From Bacillota bacterium (GTDB lineage Bacteria > Bacillota > Dehalobacteriia > UBA4068), in contig WRKD01000207.1 of NCBI GenBank assembly GCA_009778255.1, forward strand, positions 1-19,543: 19,543 bases of DNA, read 5' to 3'. The translations under genes were made by a program, and so were the position numbers. Below the pieces are notes generated by a model. That model worked only from the letters and a program-made list of their open reading frames with translations. It ran no database searches and had not been told where the DNA came from. This document shows positions 14,051 through 19,543 of the stretch, piece after piece. Numbering within the stretch: position 1 is the stretch's first letter; every line of letters starts with the position of its first letter.

Positions 14051-15244
14051 TTATTTGTTTAGTACTTGAGATATTATGGCATAAGCTTCATCTATTTGCT
14101 CATAAGTTATAATTATGGGCGGCGCTAGACGAATGGTGTGTTCATGGGTCTCTTTGGCTAATACCCCGGCGCTAATTAGCTTTTTCACATAGGGCGCCGC
14201 ATCACAAGAAAATTCCATGCCAATCAACAAGCCCTTACCACGAATTTCCATGATTTCATCATTTTTGATTTGCCGTAACTTATCTACAAAATAGGCGCCT
14301 TTTTGTGCAGACATTTCTGCATAATTATCGCGTTCCAGTATTTCTAAAGATTTTATAGCCACCGCACAGGCTAGTGGATTCCCCCCGAAAGTTGAACCAT
14401 GAGAACCTGGTTCAAAGACTTGCAAAATATCTTTATCGGCGGCTATCGCCGAAATAGGCATAATACCGCCGCCTAAAGCTTTACCGAGCACATATATATC
14501 CGGAACAACATTTTCATGTTGACAGGCAAACATTTTGCCCGTACGGGCAAAGCCTGTTTGTACTTCATCTGCTATGAAGAGTATATTATGCTTAGTACAA
14601 ATTTCCCGCACTGCGCGCAGATATCCTTCGGGGGGTATCAATACTCCGGCTTCACCTTGTATTGGTTCCATTAAAAAAGCTACGGTATTCTCTGTTATAG
14701 CAGCTTCTAAAGCTAATTCATCTCCATATTTTATAACTTTAAACCCGGGCGTAAATGGGCCATATGCGCGTCGTGCCGATGGGTCGGTACTCATAGAAAT
14801 AATGGTTATAGTGCGACCATGAAAATTGTTTTCGCACACGATAATTTCCTGTTCGCCATCTGCTACGCCTTTTTTTTCTACACCCCAACGCCGCGCTGTT
14901 TTCATCGCTGTTTCTACAGCTTCTGCGCCTGTGTTCATAGGTAAAATCATATTCTTGCCCGTTACTTCGCAAAGCTTTTCAAAGAAATCTCCTAAAACCG
15001 CATTATGAAAAGCACGGGAAGTTAAAGTAACTTTATCTAATTGATTTTTAGCTTCAGCTACTATTTCCGGGTGACGGTGTCCAAAATTTAAGGCCGAATA
15101 GGCAGAGAGCATATCGAAATAGCGGCGGCCCTCAGGATCATAAACAATAGCGCCTTCCGCTCGCTCCACTACCACTTCCTTAGGGTGGTAATTATGCGCC
15201 CCTAATCGTAATGTTTTCTCAATTATCTGCTGACTGGAAATCAT
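14051..15244 (-). CDS. rocD: Ornithine aminotransferase
   Basis: A PLP enzyme of aminotransferase class III that converts ornithine + 2-oxoglutarate to glutamate-5-semialdehyde + glutamate. Motifs include FDMLSAYSALNFGHRHP, NTGAEAVETAMK (phosphate-binding), FHGRTI, FIADEVQTGFARTGK (Asp that pairs with PLP), the Schiff-base lysine in VLGKALGGG, and HGSTFGGNPLA. About 397-400 aa matches Bacillus RocD. ATGs at 15253, 15250 and 15244 are in frame; AAAGG at 15254-15258 is too close to the first two, so 15244 is preferred. It is the first gene of the operon; OTC starts 15 bases after its stop. The product can go to proline or glutamate. Confidence 0.94.
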   Translation of the reverse strand: MISSQQIIEKTLRLGAHNYHPKEVVVERAEGAIVYDPEGRRYFDMLSAYSALNFGHRHPEIVAEAKNQLDKVTLTSRAFHNAVLGDFFEKLCEVTGKNMILPMNTGAEAVETAMKTARRWGVEKKGVADGEQEIIVCENNFHGRTITIISMSTDPSARRAYGPFTPGFKVIKYGDELALEAAITENTVAFLMEPIQGEAGVLIPPEGYLRAVREICTKHNILFIADEVQTGFARTGKMFACQHENVVPDIYVLGKALGGGIMPISAIAADKDILQVFEPGSHGSTFGGNPLACAVAIKSLEILERDNYAEMSAQKGAYFVDKLRQIKNDEIMEIRGKGLLIGMEFSCDAAPYVKKLISAGVLAKETHEHTIRLAPPIIITYEQIDEAYAIISQVLNK

Positions 15245-15312
15245 ATTCATCATCCTTTCCTGTGATAATCGGCAACAGTGAGTATTAAACTTAAAATATT
15301 ACAACTGTTTGT

Positions 15313-15341
15313 AGTATATTACACCATAATATACTTGTCAA
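15313..15341 (-). promoter_or_regulatory. Sigma-A promoter of the rocD-arcB-arcC operon
   Basis: TTGACA (15336-15341), a 17-nt spacer and TATACT (15313-15318) on the minus strand. The leader to the ATG is about 62 nt. No sigma-54 (GG-N10-GC) promoter is visible, unlike the sigma-L-dependent roc genes of Bacillus subtilis. Confidence 0.85.
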
Positions 15342-15348
15342 GGCAATA

Positions 15349-15404
15349 ACTGAATAAAAACAATAATTTTTGCATATTATATCATAAAATTGAATAAAAA
15401 TAAA
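15349..15404. promoter_or_regulatory. Two possible ArgR/AhrC half-boxes upstream of rocD
   Basis: The 10-mer TGAATAAAAA occurs at 15351-15360 and 15391-15400, exactly 40 bp apart (about four helical turns) and just upstream of the -35. It matches the left part of the Bacillus AhrC consensus CATGAATAAAAAT. The right half-sites are poor. Placement upstream of -35 would suit an activator. The rest of the gap to tRNA-Pro (15405-15588) is AT-rich, with a TGCATTTTAC direct repeat at 15520 and 15541 and no gene. Confidence 0.4.
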
Positions 15405-15583
15405 CATAAAAGTCAAGTCTTACTTTTCTAAATATTAAAGTTATTATGTTATTATATCAAGAGATCAAATGAAAAAGAATAACCTGTGCCAAAACGGCTA
15501 ATTCCTTTAAATTTTAACCTGCATTTTACCAAAATTTACTTGCATTTTACGCAGTTTTTGACTATTTTGCGCAACAAAAAGTT

Positions 15584-15624
15584 ACACAAAAAAGACAGCT
15601 ATCAGTACAGATAGCTGGTCTTTT
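15584..15624 (-). terminator. Terminator of tRNA-Pro
   Basis: On the minus strand, AAAAGAC-AGCTATC pairs with GATAGCT-GTCTTTT with a single bulged C and a 6-nt loop. It ends in a run of T, directly after the tRNA. Confidence 0.9.
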
Positions 15625-15628
15625 ATAC

Positions 15629-15706
15629 TGGTCGGAGCGACACGACTTGAACGTGCGGCCTCTACCACCCCAAGGTAGCGCTCTAGCCAAACTGAGCTAC
15701 GCCCCG
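15629..15706 (-). tRNA. tRNA-Pro (anticodon GGG)
   Basis: A 78-nt cloverleaf: acceptor CGGGGCG/CGCTCCG, D arm GCTC...GAGC, anticodon stem CTACC/GGTAG with loop TTGGGGT (anticodon GGG), and T stem GCACG/CGTGT with loop TTCAAGT. CCA is encoded at 15629-15631. It is a single-gene transcript with its own promoter and terminator. Confidence 0.96.
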
Positions 15707-15726
15707 TTGATCTTGTTCATACAATA

Positions 15727-15755
15727 ATTATAGGATATATACACCTCCTTGTCAA
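15727..15755 (-). promoter_or_regulatory. Full-consensus promoter of tRNA-Pro
   Basis: TTGACA (15750-15755), a 17-nt spacer and TATAAT (15727-15732), a perfect sigma-A consensus on the minus strand. The -35 hexamer contains the TGA stop codon of the MFS gene (15752-15754). An AGGAGGTGTATAT stretch in the spacer precedes no start codon and is probably not a ribosome site. Confidence 0.92.
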
Positions 15756-16924
15756 GCGCTTTTAATGTGTATGTCATTCTTCATAAATAATGCCAGAATC
15801 AAAGCAGCTGCAAGCGATAGCACAGCTCCATAAAGAAAAGGTATAGTAGAGCCAAAAGCATTCCATAACAACCCTGTTATCACACTGGCTGGAAGTAAAG
15901 CTATACCGGCTATAGTAGCTTGCAAACCTAGCATTGTACCTTTTAAAGCCTGCGGTGATATTTCTGCCACAAAAGCTCGCTCTACGCCGGTGATCATGGC
16001 AGTGTAAAGGCCAAAAAGCACAAACATCGTATAAATAATAGCCTGATTAAAAGCCATAGCAAAACCAAAATATACTGCAGCAAACACCAAATAACCACAA
16101 ACTAATAGTCTTTTTCTTCCCACCAGATCCGAAAGGCGGCCTAATGGAAAAGAAAAAAGAGCGGCAACGGCATTGTATATAAAATAGAGCATTATTACAG
16201 AAGAATCACTAAAACCCAGAGACTTTGCTTTTAAAAGTAAAAAAGCATTGGAAGAATTACCTAAAGTAAATAGCAAAACTACTAACAAATACAGCTTTAA
16301 CTGGCTATCAAGTTTTTGATAACTGCTTAAAGAAAATCTTGGCTTTTCAACTATCTCACGTTTATCAACTTTTTTTTCTTTAATAAATATGAACATCACC
16401 AAACCTATTATTGCCGGAATAATAGAAAACAAAAAAAGGCTTTTATATTCATAAACAATTCTGCCTCGCAGTAAATAATATGTAAACAGTATTCCCAAAG
16501 CAGCACCGGCCATATCCAGAGATTTGTGTAAGCCAAAAGCTTTGCCCATACCATTTTTATTAGCGCTTTCGCTTACTAAAACATCACGGGGAGCGGTACG
16601 AATGCCCTTGCCCATGCGATCTATAATGCGGGCAAAAAGCACCCCCAGCCAAGAAGTGGCTAGCAATAGCGCCAGTTTATATACAATACCGGTAGCATAA
16701 CCGGCAAAAGCTAAAGCTTTTTTTTTCTGGAAGCGATCTGCTATATAGCCGCCATATACTTTGAGCAGACTAGCCAAACTTTCTGCAATACCTTCTATCA
16801 GCCCCACTAAAGCCGGGGTAGCGCCAAAAGCATTGGCAAGATACAGCGGTAATAAAGGATACACCATTTCCGTGCTGATATCGGTAAAGAAGCTGACCAG
16901 ACCAATAAAAAACACATTGCGCAA
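15752..16924 (-). CDS. MFS transporter, 12-TM, substrate unknown
   Basis: The 390-aa membrane protein has about 12 hydrophobic segments. It has the MFS motif A-like loop after TM2 (GGYIADRFQKKKAL) and its repeat in the second half (FPLGRLSDLVGRKRLL). It opens with FIGLVSFFTDISTEMVYPLLPLYL, a start often seen in a DHA1-like bacterial subgroup, and includes IDRMGKGIRTAPRDVLV after TM4. That pattern is common in uncharacterised efflux-type MFS proteins. A TTG at 16939 is in frame, but the GGAGG site lies right behind it and is 8 bases from TTG 16924, so the latter is preferred. A long inverted repeat separates it from rpmF upstream. The cargo cannot be told from the sequence. Confidence 0.88.
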   Translation of the reverse strand: MRNVFFIGLVSFFTDISTEMVYPLLPLYLANAFGATPALVGLIEGIAESLASLLKVYGGYIADRFQKKKALAFAGYATGIVYKLALLLATSWLGVLFARIIDRMGKGIRTAPRDVLVSESANKNGMGKAFGLHKSLDMAGAALGILFTYYLLRGRIVYEYKSLFLFSIIPAIIGLVMFIFIKEKKVDKREIVEKPRFSLSSYQKLDSQLKLYLLVVLLFTLGNSSNAFLLLKAKSLGFSDSSVIMLYFIYNAVAALFSFPLGRLSDLVGRKRLLVCGYLVFAAVYFGFAMAFNQAIIYTMFVLFGLYTAMITGVERAFVAEISPQALKGTMLGLQATIAGIALLPASVITGLLWNAFGSTIPFLYGAVLSLAAALILALFMKNDIHIKSA

Positions 16925-16953
16925 TTGCTTAGCCTCCAACTATCATAGAGTAT

Positions 16954-16998
16954 TTATAATATATGACCATCTCCCCTGAGATGGCCATATATTTATAA
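16954..16998. terminator. Long inverted repeat between rpmF and the MFS gene
   Basis: TTATAATATATGACCATCTC and its near-complement on the other side of CCCT form a stem of about 20 bp with one G-U-type mismatch and one bulged base. It starts 5 bases after the rpmF stop, so on the minus strand it probably limits read-through from the ribosomal-protein transcript. It lacks a proper T-run, so it may instead be a processing or attenuating stem. Confidence 0.6.
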
Positions 16999-17002
16999 CC
17001 TT

Positions 17003-17185
17003 CTATTCACCAATTTGCACTGCCGTACGGTCTTTGTAATAACCGCAAACCGGGCAAACATGATGCGGCTGTTTTAGCCCGTGGCATTGTGGGCAAGTAT
17101 TCATGGTAGGCCCGTCTAAAGTATAGCGCGCGGCCCGGTTCATCCTTCTGTTGGCTTTGGAGGTTTTTCCCTTTGGCACACCCAT
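17003..17185 (-). CDS. rpmF: 50S ribosomal protein L32, zinc-binding form
   Basis: The 60-aa L32 begins MGVPKGKTSKANRRMNRA, the standard L32 start, and carries a four-cysteine zinc ribbon: CPQC (C31/C34) and CPVC (C44/C47). This is the C+ version; zinc-free paralogues, where present, lack these cysteines. It begins 3 bases after the DUF177 gene stop, a conserved coupling in bacteria. Confidence 0.97.
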   Translation of the reverse strand: MGVPKGKTSKANRRMNRAARYTLDGPTMNTCPQCHGLKQPHHVCPVCGYYKDRTAVQIGE

Positions 17186-17188
17186 TGT

Positions 17189-17719
17189 TTACACCCCTTT
17201 CCCTGTATGGTCATTCAATAGAACACGCAAAATCTCCCAGCGTGAATCTGTTTCCATTGTAGAACAAGAACATTTTTCCTCATTTAGTTTTGCTCCACAT
17301 ATACCACATAAACCTTTACAATCCTCCCGGCATAAAGGCTTCATGGGCAATTCAGCAAATATATTCCGTAAAGCCTCGGGAGTTAAATCGATGTTCGTGC
17401 CGGAAAAAGAATGTTTATCTTGCACACCCGCTGCATCCGCTAATACATCTTGACTGCTGTATATTTCCTGAAAAGGCAGAACCATAAACAAAGGAAATTC
17501 TGCTCCACAGCGGCTGCAGCAAATAATAAGATTAGCAGTAAGTTGCCCTGTAATATGCATTTCTCCGGCAATATTTTCTGCCAAACCACTAAGAGATACG
17601 GGCGCGCAAAGTAAGATTTCTCTGTAACCGTAAATAGTGGGATCAACATCTGTGTTTATCTTAAACGGCATACAATAACCTAAGTCATGTTTAAGACGGC
17701 CCAGTTCCAGTTGCAACAT
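17189..17719 (-). CDS. yceD: DUF177 / YceD-family protein
   Basis: The 176-aa protein has the DUF177 pattern. The N-terminal half is beta-rich with LSGLAENIAGEMHITGQLTA. Then come CCSRCGAEF (the conserved CxRC motif) and C-terminal CREDCKGLCGICGAKLN, a second cysteine cluster probably binding metal, followed by the WEILRVLL helix. In plants and bacteria the family is linked to 23S rRNA accumulation and always sits by rpmF, as here. A TTG at 17734 is in frame, but GGGAG is 8 bases from ATG 17719, which is preferred. It has its own strong promoter between it and ackA. Confidence 0.92.
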   Translation of the reverse strand: MLQLELGRLKHDLGYCMPFKINTDVDPTIYGYREILLCAPVSLSGLAENIAGEMHITGQLTANLIICCSRCGAEFPLFMVLPFQEIYSSQDVLADAAGVQDKHSFSGTNIDLTPEALRNIFAELPMKPLCREDCKGLCGICGAKLNEEKCSCSTMETDSRWEILRVLLNDHTGKGV

Positions 17720-17745
17720 AGTATATACTCCCAATTCACTTCACC

Positions 17746-17774
17746 ATTATACAGGCCTTAACCCAAGATGTCAA
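17746..17774 (-). promoter_or_regulatory. Full-consensus promoter of yceD-rpmF
   Basis: TTGACA (17769-17774), a 17-nt spacer and TATAAT (17746-17751) on the minus strand, in the 53-bp gap after ackA. It separates ribosomal-protein expression from acetate kinase. The leader is only about 20 nt. Confidence 0.92.
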
Positions 17775-17787
17775 GAACAATTAATAA

Positions 17788-18975
17788 TTATTCTATTAAC
17801 TCTAAAGTATCGCGTGCTATCATCAGCTCTTCATTAGTGGGAATAACAAATGCTTTTAATTTAGATGATTGGGTACTAATACAAATCTCCACACCACGTT
17901 GCGCATTAGCTTCTTTATCTAGGGCAAAACCCAAATAGCTTAAATTTGCACATATGGCTTCTCTCATTGCTGTGCCATTTTCACCAATTCCTGCCGTGAA
18001 AACAAGTGCATCTACTCCATTCATTTCGGCGGCATAAGCGCCAATATAACGAACAACTCCACGCGCAAAGACATCTAAAGCTAATTTAGCACGTTCATTC
18101 CCTTGCAAAGCCGCCTCTTCAATATAACGCATATCGCTGCTAACACCGGAAATACCGGCTAAGCCAGATTTCTTGTTTAATATTGTATTCATTTCTTCAG
18201 GAGTTAGATTTTCCTTATCCATAAGGAAAGTAACAATTGCCGGGTCTATATCACCGGAACGCGTACCCATCATTAGCCCTTCCAGAGGAGTAAAGCCCAT
18301 CGAGGTATCATAAGATAAACCGTTAAGTACCGCACAAACCGAAGAACCATTGCCTAAATGACAGGTAATTATTTTGCTTTCCGGCGGGTTTCCCAGCAAT
18401 TGCTGGGCGCGTGCCGCCACATAACGGTGAGAGGTACCATGGAAACCATAACGGCGCAATTGATACTTCTCATAATAATCGTAAGGTAAGCCATATATAT
18501 AAGATACAGGTGGCATAGATTGATGAAATGCTGTATCGAATACTCCTGCCATTGGTATATTGGGCATCTTTTCAGCGCAAGCCTTTATCCCCAATATTGC
18601 GGGGGGATTATGCAACGGCGCTAATTCTACAAGCCTTTCCATTTCCGCAATTACCTCTGAAGTAATAAGGCAGGAACTTGAAATGGCGCCTCCATGAATA
18701 GTGCGATGGCCCACGGCATTGATCTCGCTCATGCTGGCTATTACACCATGCTCGGCATCAGTAAGCACCGTTGTGACCATTTCTATAGCAACAGCATGGC
18801 TAGGGATATCTGCATCAATAACAATTTTTTCGCCTCCACTTACTTTATGGTTTAATACAGAACCGGGCAAACCAATTTTTTCTACCAAGCCCTTTGCCAT
18901 TACACTTTCATCTTCCATATCAAACAACTGATACTTTAAAGAAGAACTGCCACTGTTTAAAACCAAGATTTTCAT
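17788..18975 (-). CDS. ackA: Acetate kinase
   Basis: This enzyme converts acetyl phosphate + ADP to acetate + ATP, the main substrate-level ATP step in acetate-forming anaerobes, and the reverse in acetate use. The 396-aa protein has all ASKHA-fold landmarks: VLNSGSSSLK at the N-terminus, VGHRTIHGG (catalytic Arg), FDTAFHQ (catalytic Asp), GFHGTSHRY (His), HLGNGSSV, GTRSGDIDP, FTAGIGENG and the terminal TNEELMIA. A TTG at 18993 is in frame, but GGAGG lies 7 bases before ATG 18975, the conventional MKILVLN start. No pta gene is adjacent in the window. The leader contains a dispersed repeat. Confidence 0.98.
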   Translation of the reverse strand: MKILVLNSGSSSLKYQLFDMEDESVMAKGLVEKIGLPGSVLNHKVSGGEKIVIDADIPSHAVAIEMVTTVLTDAEHGVIASMSEINAVGHRTIHGGAISSSCLITSEVIAEMERLVELAPLHNPPAILGIKACAEKMPNIPMAGVFDTAFHQSMPPVSYIYGLPYDYYEKYQLRRYGFHGTSHRYVAARAQQLLGNPPESKIITCHLGNGSSVCAVLNGLSYDTSMGFTPLEGLMMGTRSGDIDPAIVTFLMDKENLTPEEMNTILNKKSGLAGISGVSSDMRYIEEAALQGNERAKLALDVFARGVVRYIGAYAAEMNGVDALVFTAGIGENGTAMREAICANLSYLGFALDKEANAQRGVEICISTQSSKLKAFVIPTNEELMIARDTLELIE

Positions 18976-19025
18976 GCTATTACCTCCATGCAATTTTTAT
19001 AATTATTCTTTAAGGACACCTTTAA

Positions 19026-19163
19026 TACTCGCTCATCACCATCTTCGCTGCCCTTTTTACGCCTAGACTGTATTACCGTCGCTTCACGTCTCTTTAGGCT
19101 ACGCTTCAGCTCCTCCGCCTTGCTAGACGAAAAAATTGCTGGCGGATCTGGCAATTCGGAGTA
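19026..19163. repeat. 138-bp dispersed element in the ackA leader
   Basis: Runs from TACTCG to GGAGTA with 5-bp inverted ends. Its left 25 and right 15-20 bases match the short element at 11911-11946. The middle (about 100 bp, with GCCTAGAC...GTCTCTTTAGGC able to pair) is absent there. It lies between the putative ackA promoter and the ackA start. On the minus strand an open frame of 82 codons crosses it but starts inside the promoter and has no ribosome site. Confidence 0.55.
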
Positions 19164-19191
19164 AATCGAGGCGCTCTTAATTGATTGCTTA

Positions 19192-19220
19192 ATTATAACA
19201 TATAGTATATTACAAGACAA
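19192..19220 (-). promoter_or_regulatory. Putative ackA promoter
   Basis: TTGTCT (19215-19220), a 17-nt spacer and TATAAT (19192-19197) on the minus strand. It would give an unusually long ackA leader of about 210 nt that includes the dispersed element. No better promoter is visible nearer the gene. Confidence 0.6.
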
Positions 19221-19256
19221 GCAATATACAATTATTAATTACACCCCGCATTATCC

Positions 19257-19291
19257 ATAAAAAAGACTTCCCTAAATAGAGGTAAGTCTAA
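19257..19291 (-). terminator. Terminator for an unseen minus-strand transcript
   Basis: AGACTT-CCT pairs with AGG-AAGTCT (one mismatch), followed on the minus strand by TTTTTT. It must end a transcript that starts upstream, beyond or near the right window edge. The 19292-19343 stretch before the repeat holds nothing recognisable. Confidence 0.7.
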
Positions 19292-19343
19292 TTAATGGCA
19301 ATAAAACTTAGCAAAGTAATACGATTGTTTGCGTATGAAATAT

Positions 19344-19437
19344 ATTAGTCACTTACTCTCCAACAACTTTTAAAAAACAAGTTGTTTAAGCCGTTAAGCT
19401 GCATATTTTTGTTTAACAGTTTTCGCTACGCGAAAAC
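19344..19437 (+). repeat. Dispersed two-hairpin repeat, copy 2
   Basis: Matches copy 1 (2534-2594) over 61 bases with 3 differences. Hairpin 1, AACAACTT/AAGTTGTT (19362-19386), is identical. Hairpin 2 here is a perfect 8-bp stem GTTTTCGC-TAC-GCGAAAAC (19419-19437), with a different loop and different stem bases from copy 1. It is followed by the 15-mer CATAACTCAACACTC (19441-19455), shared with 845-859, and a further hairpin CGCGATG-TAT-CATCGCG (19470-19486). The last 80 bases have short open frames on both strands running off the edge, none recognisable. Confidence 0.7.
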
Positions 19438-19543
19438 TTCCATAACTCAACACTCTCTGAGCTAGTGCCGCGATGTATCATCGCGAGCAATAGCTACGTG
19501 CATACCAGTGGTTTTGCCGTAGGCATTTGTCTGGCCTTTGCTT

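Noticed and set aside
15254..15312. Sigma-54 promoter for rocD as in Bacillus subtilis
   Set aside because: No GG-N10-GC pattern is present; a good sigma-A promoter is at 15313-15341.
18972..19220. 82-codon minus-strand ORF upstream of ackA
   Set aside because: It begins at the TTG of the putative -35 box, has no ribosome site, crosses the repeat element and overlaps the ackA start. Its lysine/serine-rich sequence fits translated repeat DNA.
19462..19542. 3' end of a minus-strand gene (27 codons to a TAG)
   Set aside because: It is open to the window edge and reads plausibly, but it overlaps a palindrome, the plus strand is also open there, and no family can be recognised.

Overview
The window looks like part of the chromosome of an anaerobic, moderately low-GC Bacillota (clostridial-type) bacterium. 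The signs are AGGAGG-type ribosome sites with occasional TTG starts, sharp TTGACA/TATAAT promoters with 17-nt spacers, a DUF177-rpmF pair beside acetate kinase, a PepV-type dipeptidase, and fermentative genes. The species cannot be named from the sequence.

Layout. 1-828 (minus) is the start of a secreted protein with a DUF4430-like (transcobalamin C-terminal-like) domain, cut by the window edge. A cobalamin-riboswitch-like leader lies in front of it at about 985-1135. Next come a small predicted lipoprotein (plus, 1299), a tRNA-Lys with its own promoter and terminator (1900-2055), and a 62-aa XRE-type regulator (minus, 2326). Between the regulator and pckG is a region of about 540 bp with two facing putative promoters, switch-like hairpins and one copy of a dispersed repeat.

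2808-4791 is GTP-type PEP carboxykinase (plus) with a clear promoter and a terminator shared with the convergent pepV (minus). hypA-hypB (plus, 6416-7501) follow. A four-gene minus-strand operon then runs from 11817 down to 7523: YtcJ-like amidohydrolase, the two fumarase subunits, and malic enzyme. A second minus operon (15341 down to 11965) encodes ornithine aminotransferase, ornithine carbamoyltransferase and carbamate kinase, with two possible arginine-repressor half-box sites upstream. After that come tRNA-Pro(GGG), an MFS transporter, rpmF, DUF177 and ackA, all on the minus strand. The last 250 bp hold no confident gene, only a terminator and a second copy of the dispersed repeat.

Together the genes describe carbon-skeleton and energy handling in a fermenter. 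PEPCK, malic enzyme and fumarase interconvert PEP, pyruvate and C4 acids. OTC plus carbamate kinase can make ATP from citrulline, while ornithine aminotransferase feeds ornithine carbon to glutamate semialdehyde. Acetate kinase makes ATP from acetyl phosphate. HypA/HypB supply nickel for a metalloenzyme, probably a [NiFe] hydrogenase, that is not in the window.

The least ordinary parts are non-coding: the B12-riboswitch/DUF4430 pairing, two dispersed repeat families (one with two conserved hairpins, one with a full and an internally deleted copy), and the switch-like leader near 2440-2515. No complete new multi-gene system is evident; most protein genes are core metabolism.
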